A stretch of 64,000 nt of DNA from Hydractinia symbiolongicarpus (taxonomy: Eukaryota; Cnidaria; Hydrozoa; Anthoathecata; Hydractiniidae), in NCBI RefSeq assembly GCF_029227915.1, contig NC_079882.1, positions 10,974,001 through 11,038,000 on the forward strand. Reading direction: 5' to 3'. Of the stretch, positions 11,310-23,200 are shown piece after piece; position 1 is the first letter of the stretch, and each line of letters opens with the position of its first letter. The notes under the pieces are model-generated. The model searched no databases. It was not told where the DNA came from and saw nothing but the letters and a program-made list of their open reading frames with translations. A program made the translations under genes and the position numbers.

Positions 11310-13900
11310 GGCTGGAGTACTTAATGCTCAATTAGGGTCTGCACTCTTATTAAACAATTACGCGGAATTACGTCACACCAGTTAGAAAAAGTTTATAGCA
11401 AGTCATCTATATTCTAACAAAATAAATTCCATAGTTAAACAAGTAATTCTAAAAACTAACAGCAAAACTAAAAGCGTCTTTCTTGTTCTAAAACTAAAAA
11501 CAAGCACTGGAATGAATATTATGCTGGGATATTGGGTTAAAAAATAGACCTATTTCTTTATAACAATGAAGAAATACGAAAAATGACATGGTTAGAATTT
11601 TAATATTCTTAAAAAGGCACATAAATACGACATGTATATACAAGTTGTTCTCCATCTGTGTCATCGTAGACAGTTCACTATGGTCTGGGTTACTTATACT
11701 CGCCGAAATTTTAAAACTCAACAAGATTTTCTGACTGTTAGTTAAGGTTCCTGAAATGAGCATCTTCCTAGGAACCAAGGAAACATGTCTAACTTCTCTG
11801 TTTTAAAGGAAAGGCAGTTGAGCAAGACAGCCAACAAAACAAAGTGAAAGTATAATGTGGTGACTCAATCAATTTTTAGGTAATAGTAAAATCACGTGGA
11901 AGAAACTACACAAATATATCACTAGCATATTACCTCCTTACCTTCTTTGGTTTAAGTCAGATAAGCAAAAAATTAAGGTTACCCTAATTTTTGTTATATA
12001 AGGGAAACCAGCTTGCTATGTTAAGTGCGTCACAACGTTTTTTGAAGGCTTCAGCAATTTTCGTGAATTTTCCTTCAAGTTAACTCTCCACCGCAGGTGA
12101 TCTGTTGGAGAGCTAGGGGATGGTACCCCAGGTATACCCTTGACCCAAAACCCCATAACACCACCCCTAACATCAATCAGGACCCAAGACTTGTGCTCTT
12201 AAGGTTAGGAACAAAACACGATCCATGTATTATTTGTTTACTGAGTCCATTAGAGTTTAAAAGTTTAGAAGTGACTAACAGACAAGATAAGATGAAGTTG
12301 AGGCTAGAATGTATCAAATATGGTGGTAAAGTTTTGCTGAGAGGAAATACAAATGTTCATAACCACATGATTTTATTGAACATATTATTTCGGTTTGTCT
12401 GTTCAGTATTCATATTACTGTGGAAAGTTTATCATTTCTTGAACATCATAGTTTAGTAGGCGATGTTTCGGGAGATCCTTCTCTCATCATCGGGCAAAAT
12501 AAAATGATGTCGAGCATGTATTTATATAATTGCAGAGGATCGAAATTCATAAAATGATTTTAAATGGTAACACAGGTCTAACAATTTTACCAACTCCTAA
12601 AAAGTGCAAAACTTTTCAACAAGTGAAGAGGCTACTGGCTCACTAGCTCAGTGGGTAGTGACGTCTTTAAATTGCTAGATATATATTTTGGCCTGACTAC
12701 CTCCACCAACAACATTTCTTATCCCTCTAGGAGACAGGGGACAATTCATAACTTTCAGGTCACGGCAGTTTGCAACACACATTAAAAGCTCAAGCCCTCT
12801 AGTATTTTTTAATTTGGATAGCTCAAAGTTTCTGATGGGTTATTCTTCAGTTTCACAATAGTTTTTTCTTCATCCTAAATAAAAATTTTTGAAGCCCAAG
12901 CCAGCCCTTGTCGTCTTACGCGGTTTTCCCACGCTCTTGCTTCTCCCCTCAATTTTTTCTCTTAGCACTTCAACAGATATAGATGCGTATGTTCTGGGCC
13001 AAAATCTGTAAACACCTACGCACACTTGTATACATTCCTGCTTCCGACTCGCTCCGCTCATGTCCCAGTGTCCTAGATCAAAACCCAAGACATGTGAAAC
13101 AAGGCTGTTGCGAGGTGTTTCCATTTGGTCTTGTGTGTCCCAGATCACCTCAAAACGCAACACATGTGTAACAAGACAGTCGGGCTAAACCCCACACGCT
13201 CGTTTATGTTTCGGACAGGTTTATCACGTCACAGATGTTAAAGAAGTCGAAGTCCCGGACTGATGCCTATCGCAAACGAAAGGCACAGCAATATTGACTA
13301 AATAGCGAACTACTTCTGATAGAATGGCATCCGAACAGAGCTTTAGACTGGTGTTTTTGGGAGTAAAAAAAGAAGGATTTTGAAAAGTTGTAGAGCTGAG
13401 AGAACATTCCCTGGGCTTGTTGACCCATATAATTAATGACACTTAAGTAGAAAGTCCATACTCCAAAAAGCTGATGCTATTTGGGGCTTGTATAGCTGGA
13501 ATAAATGAGACTCTCATATCATCTCGCCCTCCAAGGATGTCCAGCTGGACATTGGAAAGGAGATAGACATAACAGCGGGTACTGCCGGTACCATCAGCCT
13601 TCTTATTATGTCAGTACATATTAGTTACTCCCCAGTTTAATGATTGCCATACATTCTCAAGGTTCCTGGGTTACCTTTTTCTTGTGAAAGTTGATTCTGC
13701 TTTCCCCCACTCACTCTTTCAGTTTATGGTTAATGTACCGATTCTTTTTTCACACTTATGTTGCTGAAGCAATTCCCTCAAAATTAGCGTTACACCACTG
13801 TGAAAGTGTTTTGATTTGACGGTCTTGTCTTCAACTACTTCTGAATGCGCCGTTCAAAAATTCAAAACATGCCTGCCTACGATCCAGTCGGCAGGTCTTT
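11310..13900. other. Intergenic, no intact gene
   Basis: About 2.6 kb with scattered open frames (11494-11778, 12097-12456, 12870-13163, 13224-13442), none recognisable. A tRNA-like TCACTAGCTCAGTGGGTAGTG at about 12638 may be the A box of another SINE remnant. A diverged direct repeat (AGATCAAAACCCAAGACATG near 13076, and AGATCACCTCAAAACGCAAC near 13141) lies inside a frame that is probably not a gene. Confidence 0.35.
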
Positions 13901-14195
13901 TTGCTCTAAAAGGTGTCAGTTGCCCGTCTTTTTTGATTTCCGTGTTCCTCACCAGGCTAAGCAGATAGATGTAGAGACCGCTTTCTTGTAAGGGATTCTC
14001 CTCCGGGTACTCCTAACTCTTTACAAGTGGTACCCCCACAAGCTTGATAGCCTTGAAGGATTTCAGGCCAGTCATAGCTGTCTTGGTGTTCGTGCTATCG
14101 TCGTTAGTAGCTCGGTTTAGCGCCAGTTTATTCACCAGTTGTGTGAAGACTTGATGCCTTTCACATGCCCTGCGTGGTAATAAATGGTAGGTATA

Positions 14196-14853
14196 AATGG
14201 TATAAATAATGTAATGGTATAAATTTTAGCGCATGGCAAGAATTTTTTTAGCACCATACCAACTCTTGATATTAACAAATTCAACAAATATGAACAATTT
14301 TCACTAAAAAAATGTCATAGAAGTCATTCAAAAAGATCAAATATGTTTCTATCATCGATTACGAAGCTAGTAACGATGATAACGAATATCATCGTTACTA
14401 GCTTCGTAATTCAAATTCCCAGAAGAAGTCAAAGTCATCGGAACTTTCGGATCTTTAGGTCTTTAGATCTTTAGGCAGATACTTGTAAACCAACCAAACT
14501 CTCGACCTCTATCTTCAACTACATCATCAAACCCAAAAAAGCAGTCTGCAAAGAAGCAAAGCGATAGTGGAAAAAACAAGTTCAAGTTAAAAGACATATT
14601 AGAACATTGATCCAAAGAATAGTTCGCCAAAATCACAAAAGAGTAGCGCGATCAAGCACCATTACGATTGACTGACTTTTGTAAATATTTTTTTAAACTC
14701 TTTGAAAGAAAAATATATGATTTTTGAAGAAAAACTATAGCGATTTCGCGCGTACAAATTTTGGCGCACATACCATTTGCGCGTAATAATGGTATAAATT
14801 TTGGCGCGAAAAAGCGCTAACATTTATACGCGCCAAATGTTATACCAATAAGG
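14196..14853. mobile_element. Inverted-repeat element splitting the polymerase remnant
   Basis: The ends are diverged inverted copies (AATGGTATAAATTTTAGCGC on the left, GCGCCAAATGTTATACCAAT on the right). Further TGGTATAAATTTTGGCGCG motifs lie inside. The polymerase reading breaks off at its edges and resumes beyond them, so it inserted after the polymerase. It has no coding capacity. The exact ends are uncertain by tens of bases. Confidence 0.5.
14358..14410. repeat. Perfect 23-bp inverted repeat (hairpin) with 7-base loop
   Basis: The arm ATTACGAAGCTAGTAACGAT (plus GAT) at 14358-14380 is followed by AACGAAT and then by its exact reverse complement at 14388-14410. It lies inside the larger element described above. 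Confidence 0.9.
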
Positions 14854-15379
14854 TAGTTTGTCTTTCATCAAACTCACAACCTTTCTTTCCTTTCCGATGG
14901 AAGGAAGTCTTGCATCATCCTTGTTGCATGCGCTTGTTTCAAAGCGTGTCTCTACATCGGCAGCTATATCCTTGTAGAAGCACGTATGTGGTACACGGAG
15001 CTGTTTTTATCATTATAGCAGATTTGCAGCTTACTTCTATATTTTAGCTGCACGTAGTGGTAGTGAAACTCGTATATGGTCAGCTTGGGGAGATCTAGGA
15101 TCGCTTGCCTATGATACACAGGCATTTTGATCCCTGTTTTGCCAATCTCTGTGCCAAGAGGTGTTTGCTAAAGCTGGTGCCACCCTTGAAGTTCGGCTTA
15201 GTCACTAGCTTAAGGTACTTTTTATCATTCGTCACGGGCTTCATATTACGATGGCTCCTCACATTTTCCATAGTCTTCTCAAAGACAGAGACGTTTACAA
15301 GCTTAAAAAATCCTTGTCAAACTCGTTTCTGGCGGTGGTCCTTGTCAAACTTGTTTCTGGCGGCGGTCCTCTGTCTCGT

Positions 15380-15696
15380 GTGACTCGGCGAGTGTGCAAG
15401 AAACTAAATGTTTGCAGAAATGACGTATGGAAACAAATATGGCAGCCAGGATTGCGCGAGGTCGCTGCTCTACGAACTGCTCCCTTCTCTCTCTGCTTCA
15501 ATTTTTTCTGGTTATTTGCGGAGATTAATCCGAGATTGTACAGTTTGTTGAAGTGCTCTTTTTTGAAATAAGTCTCATATTCGTAGAGTTGGTCAGTATT
15601 TTGGCTAATTAACTCATAATACCCATATGAAAGGGAAAAAGGAGGGGTAACCCCATCCAATACACGTTCCAGCAAAGGTGGTGTTACCACAGTCAC
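15380..15696 (-). other. Unassigned open frame beside the polymerase remnant
   Basis: A minus-strand open frame of about 105 codons (its distal end runs out of frame into the polymerase remnant). It contains YFKKEHFNKLYNLGLISANN, a plausible peptide, but no family is recognised. It may be the upstream part of the same decayed element or another insertion. Confidence 0.25.
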
Positions 15697-16321
15697 TTAC
15701 TCATGATGACACTGATATGGTGGCACTGGCTTCCAATGCTCTAAAAACAAAGCTGGTGTGCACTGAGGCCCCTATCTTGGTTTTCTCTGCCTGTACATTT
15801 CTTTACTATATGTATCTCATTAAACTGTAGCTACAGAGTATGTCAATCTACGTACTTCAAAAACTAAATATGACTATGAGTATAAGGTGACTTGAATGGA
15901 AGACCTGCAGTTAACTTTCCATTAATTTTTCAAAATCGAAACACTGAGAGGTAAGACTATAGGGTTGTTACCAGTTTTTCCTTGTGATGCTTGGCATGGA
16001 ACAACTATTTGTCTCTGAATTGGTCACCTACCAGACTCTCTCTCTCTCTCTGCCTATTCTGCTTATTTTTGTTTATCTTGTGCTCAGAGGGGACACTTTG
16101 CTACTGATCGTCCTAGGAAGTGTTATTTGAGCATAGGTGGTGGGGGCTAAGGATCGTTTTAGAAAAGGTGGTTCAGGTTTTAAAGGTACTGTCCGATTAA
16201 AAAACAATATCTTTTCTTTTGTTTTATTAAGTATCAAAAATAACGAAGATTGCACTCTTAAACAACAAAGATTTATCCAATACTTAGCACCATCGTTTGT
16301 TTGTTTTGATCTTGCTGCACT

Positions 16322-17325
16322 AGCCTGGAAGATGCTTTATCCAAAATGCCATTCCGTGGTTGAAAATTTTAAAATTAACTCTTATTTAAAATACTTCGGC
16401 ATTAAATATGGCTTCCTTTAGACGCACTTATTACCCAGATCCCGATTTACCAAGATTTTATTGGTAGTTGAGCAGCAGCGTCATTAAACTGCTCTTGCTC
16501 CATTGGTAATGACAGATGGATCGTATTCAGGGAACTCTTCAACCACAGACGTCGCATGATTTTCTTCTTTTAGAGAGACAAATGTTGATTATGGATGAGA
16601 ACTTTTTTCTTTAGCAGCCAAACCGACTCTTCCCGAAAACGCCGATTTTTTTGGTTTTGGTTTTGGGAGAGGTTGGAATTTTTTACTTAAATATGTTGAT
16701 CCTATAACTTTTGGTCTTTCCACAACCAAATTGTCACCCAAACAAACCGTGTAGTTATCAGCCGGGACAGAACTTCGTACCAAAAAGGTTTTTTCCAACA
16801 ATCACAAAAGGAGTTCAGGACCAAAGGATTTGTTGGGATGACTCCTTATTCTTGATATCTTCGAAGAGAATCTTGTGATTTTTTAAATTAATACCTAAAA
16901 AATTAAGTTGGTAACACACACAAAGATTTTCTTTTTTAAAGAAGACTAATGCTTTTTTTTTTTGGTCAAACGATCAATCTTTTTTATTCTTTATAATATC
17001 CAAGAATAATAAAAAAAAACTTTGACAATTTACCATCTAGATTTTCATTATTCGTTTTATTTATTTCGATTATTGAACAATGATTACAGTTCGAAAGGTT
17101 TTATTATTTTAGTTGAAAACTTCAACGGTATACAAAACCTCAAAAACACGTGCGTGTGCCTCCAGGCTTTTTCCACGAATTCCTGCTAAATGCGCACCCA
17201 ATGCATTTTCGGTATACGCAACAACACGTCATACTTGAATGATGATTATTTATTCTAATAATAATTTAAATTTAAAACCACGGAATCGCATTTTGGATAA
17301 AGCATCTTCCCACTAGCCTACCATC
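16322..17325. repeat. Inner inverted repeat pair within the TTAA element
   Basis: CTAGCCTGGAAGATGCTTTA (from about 16322), continuing to CATTCCGTGGTTG, is matched in reverse complement by AACCACGGAATCGCATTTTGG through AAGCATCTTCCCACTAGCC ending near 17325. The arms are about 55 bases and slightly diverged. This could mark a nested insertion or a rearranged second copy. The minus-strand frame 16589-16801 between them has no recognised domain. Confidence 0.6.
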
Positions 17326-17494
17326 TTCACGAACTTTCAAACGCGGCAAAAGGACTGGGTCAATTCATTATTCAGTACATTTTTGCTTGTGACGTAGTTA
17401 CCTGGCTTCTTATTAGGCGAACCCCCCCCGACTTGCGCATCGAACGACTAAATGTTTATTTATAATTTTTTTCCTTTGTTTAAAAAAGTTCTTC

Positions 17495-17715
17495 ATGAAG
17501 ATAGCAATGAATGAAAATAATTCGCAGGTTCTAGGATTTCAATTCGAGCCGGAAAGAACAGCGAATGATGAGCTAGTTCCGACTTTTCAAGACGTAGACG
17601 AACATAACATTGGAAACCTTGTTGCTCCTACTCCTAAATGTGAGAGGATGCCCTCTGAAGTGTAGAATGTTTTTGCTGTCACGAGACAGACTCTGTCTTT
17701 TTCAGAAATATTTGA
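17495..17715 (+). pseudogene. P2X7 intracellular-tail-like zinc domain, broken
   Basis: An ATG at 17495 opens 56 codons (with FQFEPERTANDELVPTF, then CERMPSE) ending at a TAG. Shifting frame just before that stop continues as VECFCCHETDSVFF. FEPE near the start, and a CxxMP segment followed by ECxCCxE, are hallmarks of the P2X7 receptor intracellular domain. That domain occurs in many cnidarian and fish transposon-associated proteins. A one-base deletion explains the break. The first CxCxxC cysteines are not visible, so the copy is degraded. It lies inside the TTAA element. Confidence 0.55.
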
Positions 17716-18657
17716 GTAGGTGTGCGATGATTCGCACGTGTAAATCAAGTAACGCGTGCGATGTAAAACACACGTGCAAAGAATGTTACGCCTGCGATAC
17801 GGGCTCCGAGGTTATTTTTGTTGCGCATTCATTTTGCGGTAGAAAAGTGGGGGACGTTTTAAATCGTGAACCCCAAACACGATGATCGAGCGTCTACTGG
17901 TATAGCGACTCTCTCAATCTTAACTTCCTTTTCTACATGTCCGAAATAGTATGCATGACTATACTGTCATTTTTATATTTATTGTTTATTTTTCACAAGC
18001 AAATAGGCAAAAATATGCTTTGTTTTCAAATTAAAAAAAAATCTTTATCCACGTGGCTTAAACAAAACTTCAAAATTCATTCAAAAAGTTCAGCTACACT
18101 TTACCAAAATTTTTACAGAAAAAAATTTATACCGCCCGTGGGTTTCGGTTTTACAGGCATAAAGAAAAAATCCATTAAATTCGAACCTGCTATGGTTTCC
18201 AATTATTTTGTCAAATGAAGAAATTATCTACAATTAAATCCATGATAAAATGTCTATTCCGCCTGTAAGTGCAGTTTTGCAGACTTGCTTCATCCGTGCT
18301 TCGTCGGCGTTCACCTCCGCATTAGTTAAGAACCGCATGGCTGGATTTCTTGTGTAAGACCTGGTTACCAACGACGAAGGGGCCAGGCAAAAGAGATTTA
18401 TGTCTACGTAGTTCTTTTAACTAAGTCAGGAGTCGGTGAATTAGCTAGGATGGTCAGGTTGGCTATGAATAGGCTTGCTCGTGGATTAAAAGGACCAGGA
18501 CTATTCAATAATTTCTGAGATCTAAAAGTGTCCGACCAATACGGAAATCTATCGGACGTTTTGTCTGACGACTGTCCAAAAATTATTTCGAGGGCTGCCA
18601 TCGCACGCTACAAAATGGATTTTATAGGTTGATTTTGAAAACTCAATATTTATTTTT

Positions 18658-18728
18658 CAGGCGTGCGATTAATCACACGCCTGAAACGATTTAGGCGTGT
18701 GCCAAGGCGTGCGCGTGCGATCGCACGC
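18658..18728. repeat. GC-rich palindromes
   Basis: A near-perfect 26-bp palindrome, CAGGCGTGCGATTAATCACA then CGCCTG (18658-18683), and a perfect 16-bp palindrome, GCGTGCGATCGCACGC (18713-18728). Both stand out against AT-rich surroundings. Related CGTGCGAT motifs recur at 17715-17800. Confidence 0.75.
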
Positions 18729-18766
18729 CTCTCCTGAAAAAGACTGGACTCTATTAAATATTTTCA

Positions 18767-19144
18767 ATTACATGGTATAAAAGGTTCTACTCCTTCATGA
18801 GTAATTCTTAGATGCGAGTGTGATTGAGTAATATTGTAATATTTTTCAGATAGAAAATGTATTACGGAACACGAAGAATTCCGAGCGGTGGTTTTATTGA
18901 AGAGTACGCTGTGAACATCTTTGGTGGCACTCCATGACAGAGAGTTTCGAACGACCACCTAGTTACCAGCCCCCACTCACCTCCTTAACATCCTTTTCTT
19001 TCCTCCGTTCAGATATTTCTCTGACTTTTGGTTTTTCCTTATACGGAAGATTTTTTTTTTTGGATCCTTGAGCAGCGAAAAAAAAATTTTATCCTGTTTT
19101 TTTCGACTGTTGTTAGTGCAATTTACAACAGCGCACCAAGACAT
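18767..19144 (-). pseudogene. THAP-type zinc finger remnant
   Basis: On the minus strand MSWCAVVNCTNNSRKKQDK (from 19144) has the THAP N-terminal Cys-x4-Cys pattern, with a following basic stretch and FFSLLKDPKKK. The same frame, after an in-frame stop near 18976, continues to CSVIHFLSEKYYN and LRITHEGVEPFIP. Those match the second Cys/His pair and the C-terminal AVPTIF-like motif of THAP domains. There is an extra residue between the last Cys and His, and the central Trp region is interrupted. THAP domains bind DNA and are typical of P, Kolobok and some Harbinger transposases. Confidence 0.6.
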
Positions 19145-19775
19145 TATTCTGCCTCTCAACCTTACTGAATGTGCGATCTGAGTCTAATCTCTCTGTGGCG
19201 GGACATCTAGTGAAGAGGAATCTAATTTTTAATTATTGATTGGTTGTCTTTAGAGTAGCTGAAACAACTATGCAACCCTAAGGCTAAAGTCATATTGAAC
19301 TTCAAGTTTATTAGCGAAAGCTTCTTACTTAGGTTCGTACAGAATTAGCACAGTGTGTGTTTACCTTAAGGTCTAGACACATCTCTCGCCTTCGATTTTT
19401 CAATTCCATATGAATAATTCATAAAAAGCGGTCTTTCACAATTCAGGGGGTAAAATTACCAAAATTTTTAAACATATAATAAAATATCAGCCCTGGCCCA
19501 CGTTTTATCTATTTTGGTCAGTTCGGCGCGCTCCAGGTAAATACGTCACACGCGACATATTATTTCAGCCTCGCTTTAGTGCCTATCATCCGCCATCCAT
19601 ATAAACAATCGAAGCGAGAGACCGCATGCTTTTTTTGTAAACAAGAATGAGATATTGTTCAGTTGGTGTTAGGAAAGAAAACAAATAATTATTTAATTAT
19701 TTTATAGAAATCAGTTCCAAATAAGAATTTTTTGTCAAAATTTTAGTTGATTTTTAATCGGACAGTACCTTTAAA

Positions 19776-20222
19776 CAATATATATAGTAAGAAACTTAGT
19801 CTGAATAAATTCATTCGTACTTGATATTTAAGGCAACGAGGTGATTTTTTTTAATCTTGTTGCTTTGAATATTCTTTTACGTAATAATTTTCATTAACAT
19901 AAGGTTTATCTGTTTGCCCCACAAGTAATAACAAAAAAGTTTAATTACTTTTTTTTTCAAGAACGAACATGCAGAATTTTTGCTTAAGATCTTACAAAAT
20001 GGCGTGTATTTTTTTATTCACATTAAAAAAAATGTTGAGTTTTTTTTTCAGGTTTGGTGTATTTTTTAAAAGTCCTGTCAAAAGATCATTTTTGTGTCCA
20101 GCCACAAAAATATATCTTCGACTTCTCCAGCTCGGTGTTAATCGGGGTCCTAAATTTGCTGTGAGTGATTCTGTAATTTTTAAGAAATGTATTTCTTATT
20201 TTAGTATATTATTATTTTACAG
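19776..20222. other. Presumed upstream region of the SLC46 gene
   Basis: AT-rich sequence ending in a good splice acceptor (TATTATTATTTTACAG) at 20222. An open frame from 19969 runs through it into the transporter exon, but the N-terminal 90 residues it would add do not look like the family. I take this stretch to be intron or untranslated. Confidence 0.45.
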
Positions 20223-20238
20223 ACATCTACTTCTGGCT

Positions 20239-23200
20239 ATGGGATTACAAATAAAGTATGTAGAACCAATTTTATTTGGTTACATGTTTTGTGCATTTCT
20301 AAACATGCCAATGGAACAGCAGTTAGTTTACCAAAAGCTGTGTAATAAACATTTCAATGGAACTTTTTGTGAGAAAATTTATACATCACATCAAAAACAA
20401 TATGGAGATTTCCAAAATATGATTCAGAAAGAGACAGCACAATGGATTATTTACTTGAATGTGGCAAAAACCATTCCTGCTGCTGTATCAACCATTCTTT
20501 TTGGAATTTGGTCTGACAGATTTGGTCGTAAATTTTTCATGATACTACCTATTATTGGTGATTTGATTCTTGCCATTAGTTCAATCTTGAACTCGTATTT
20601 TTTTCATGCACCGGTGTCATATATGCTTATTGGAACTATTATAACTGCAATGTTTGGAAACTTTGCTGCAATTCTGTCTGCTACCTTTTCATATGTTGCA
20701 GACGTGTCAGATAAATCGTCTCGAACGAAACGTATGGTTATTTTAGAGTCTATGGTTTATTTTGGTTCTGTGGTCAGTAATATCAGCGGTGGCTGGCTGC
20801 TTCAGAAATCAGGCTTTGTTGCTGTGTTTTCGTTGATTGCTGCTGCTTTAGTTGCTCAGATAATATATTTATTTTTTCTGAAAGAATCGTACAAAAGAAG
20901 ACTATCAAAAGATAAAAAGGAAAAAACGTTAAATTGTAATGCAATAAAAGAATCTTTAGATGTTATTTTCAAAAGAAGGAAGGAAAGGTTTAGATTCACA
21001 TTGATGATTCTGCTCAGCTGCTTCACACTTTTGATTTTGTGTATGTTTAAATTTTTTTTACAATAATTTTTCCACTATTATGTTACCCAGATTTCTTAGC
21101 TACTATCATTAAGAAATGTTTGTGAGCAAGCAAACATAACAAACAAGACTTCGAACATTTGGTTTGTAAGGATGTATGTATTTTTTAACTAAATTGTATT
21201 GAAAAAAAGGCATTATACTTTCTTCACTATATTTTCTTTTTCCTATTTACAAAAAAATACAAAATTTAATACATGTTTTCACCTTAATTTTTTTTTTTGC
21301 ATAAAACATGTCACAGTAGTATCACCAATTTTTAGTCATATTGCATACTTTCTTATCGTGTTACCTAGGTTTTAATGCAAATTAGCAATATTTTAATTTA
21401 TTTTAATTTAAAACATGCTTATTCTTATCAGCTCTCCGATAATGTGCATAAGTTATGTTTTTAGTCTTTGTTGCTGTCAATTCTGTATCAATTTTGTTTA
21501 TGCTGCATCAACCATTAAACTTTGCACCATCTGCAATTGGTTACTTCTTGGCAGGACTTAATGGAGTTAAATTTATTGGAGCGTTGCTTGTAAATTTTAT
21601 TTTGATTCATCGATATAAATGGACAGACTATTCTGTTATACTACTTGCATCAGTGATGTATTGTGGCTTTGCCTTGTCAATGGGTTTAGCAAACAAATAT
21701 TGGCACGTTTATGTTGGTATGTTGTGATTATATTATAAAAAGTATTGATGCAAATCAATACTAAAAGTGAAGTTGATGTCTTGGTTAAACATGCAATATT
21801 TTCACTTGTTTCCATGTTTATTTTATGTGACTATGCTAAAATGGTGGTTGGGGAAACTGTTCACCCATTACTAAACAGTTTGTAAAACTGGATGTAACAG
21901 TTTGCTTTTTGTTTAAAATTAGTAAAAAGTGTTGCTAAAATAGACAATTATAAGTTACCTTACCTCAATTTTCGCACAAACATTGTGTAGTGTAATTTCG
22001 CATGTATTTATTTTTGTGCAAGACCTATTTACATGAGATTTTTTCTTTATAATATACATTACGTCTCTTCAAAACCTCCTGAAATGTCCTCAAAGAGAAG
22101 ATTTTCTTTACAAAAATTTTAGTTCTGTAACATCTCGCATGTCGTTTTTTTTAAAATGCATACAAACTCTATGCAGGTATAGCAATAATTTGTTCTTCGC
22201 TCATGTTATCTCCTCAAAAACCTCTCAAAATGTCCTCAATTAATTGGAAAAATATAAAAATCTCAAATTTCATTTTTTTTATAAAAATACCGTCATCTTT
22301 TAAAAAATGTTAATAATTCTTATCACAAGTCCTCAAATCTTCTTAAATTTAAATGTGGCAACCCTGATTACATTATACCTCTTTTATGTGTAATAATTTC
22401 ACTTCCTTTTCGCGTATTTTTTAGATTTTGAAAAAAAAATTTAGATGGTGCATAACGATCTAATTGATGATTTTTAATTATTATATAACCATCAATTATA
22501 TTGATGATTTTAAATTATTATTCAGCTTAAAGAATTACTATAAATTTGGTTTTAGGTATACTTTGGTGTCTTGGGTTAGGCACTGGAACATCGTCTGCAA
22601 GAGCTGGTTTGTCAAAAATTGTAACTGCAAAAGAACAAGGTAGCTATATAAAAGTCACATTATTTGCTTATTTATTTTTGCTTTACCTTTAAATATATTT
22701 ACCTTTGAATATATTTATATGGAGCCGAGAGATTAGAGGTAGGTCGCTGGAAAAGGAACTAGAAAGGAGCTATCGAGCAACAAACGCGAAATCATTGCGG
22801 AATTTGAAATTTTTTAAACTCATTATTTAATTTAGTGTTTTTGTGTTTCTACTCTGCCCTTTTTAATTTTTTTGAGCTGTCTTCTAATTCCTTTCAAAAA
22901 TGCAACTGGAACCATTTTTTACTAGAGTGACTACCTTTAATATATTTTTGCAATTGCTCAAGTTAACATTTGCGAATTTTTTGGAAATCTGTTATGAAAA
23001 GCTCAATTAACGGCTACCCTATCTTAATAAATAAGAAAAACTTTCGCAAAATATTTCTGATTCTTAAATTTTAATTTTCCAGAAAAGCTTTTTTTTTTGA
23101 CCTCGCAAAAATTAATCAACTTGTACTATATCAAAACTATTGTAAATGTTTTATCATCCGTGTGCCCATTCACCTCGATTGGACCATAACGTAGCTACTT

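Larger units (their letters stand above)
13960..15345 (-). pseudogene. Decayed family-B DNA polymerase of a Polinton/Maverick-like element
   Basis: Reading the minus strand from 15345 downward across several frameshifts gives pieces in the order of cnidarian transposon-type DNA polymerase B. They are NEFDKDF then FFKLVNVSVFEKTMENVR (about 15345-15250), VTKPNFKGGTSFSKHLLAQ (about 15215-15160), AILDLPKLTIYEFHYHYVQ (about 15110-15050), and a degraded palm motif where YGDTDS-like residues read CYNDKNS. VNKLALNRA follows near 14150-14120. The order and spacing fit the palm region of a protein-primed polymerase. A 28-bp tandem duplication at about 15310-15365 and several stops show it is dead. A small inverted-repeat element (about 14196-14853) interrupts it. 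No integrase, protease or capsid genes of such an element were found, so only a fragment remains. Confidence 0.65.
16184..19770. mobile_element. DNA transposon with 20-bp TIRs and TTAA target duplication (Kolobok/T2-like)
   Basis: The left end reads AGGTACTGTCCGATTAAAAA (16184-16203). The right end is its exact reverse complement (19751-19770). Both are flanked by TTAA (16180-16183 and 19771-19774), giving TTAAAGG at each border. TTAA duplications, an AGG terminus and an internal THAP domain are together characteristic of the Kolobok/T2 group. The 3.6 kb interior is not intact. It holds a THAP remnant on the minus strand, a P2X7-tail remnant on the plus strand, GC-rich palindromes and a second, inner pair of inverted repeats (about 16322-16378 and 17267-17325). 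It may therefore be a composite. No catalytic transposase domain was identified. piggyBac also uses TTAA, but its CCY termini are absent. Confidence 0.7.

Noticed and set aside
12870-13171. Overlapping frames on both strands at 12.87-13.17 kb
   Set aside because: They contain a diverged direct repeat and no recognisable domain; likely chance frames in repeat DNA.
19969-20238. N-terminal extension of the SLC46 frame
   Set aside because: A strong splice acceptor at 20222 lies just before a better Met, and the extra 90 residues do not fit the family.
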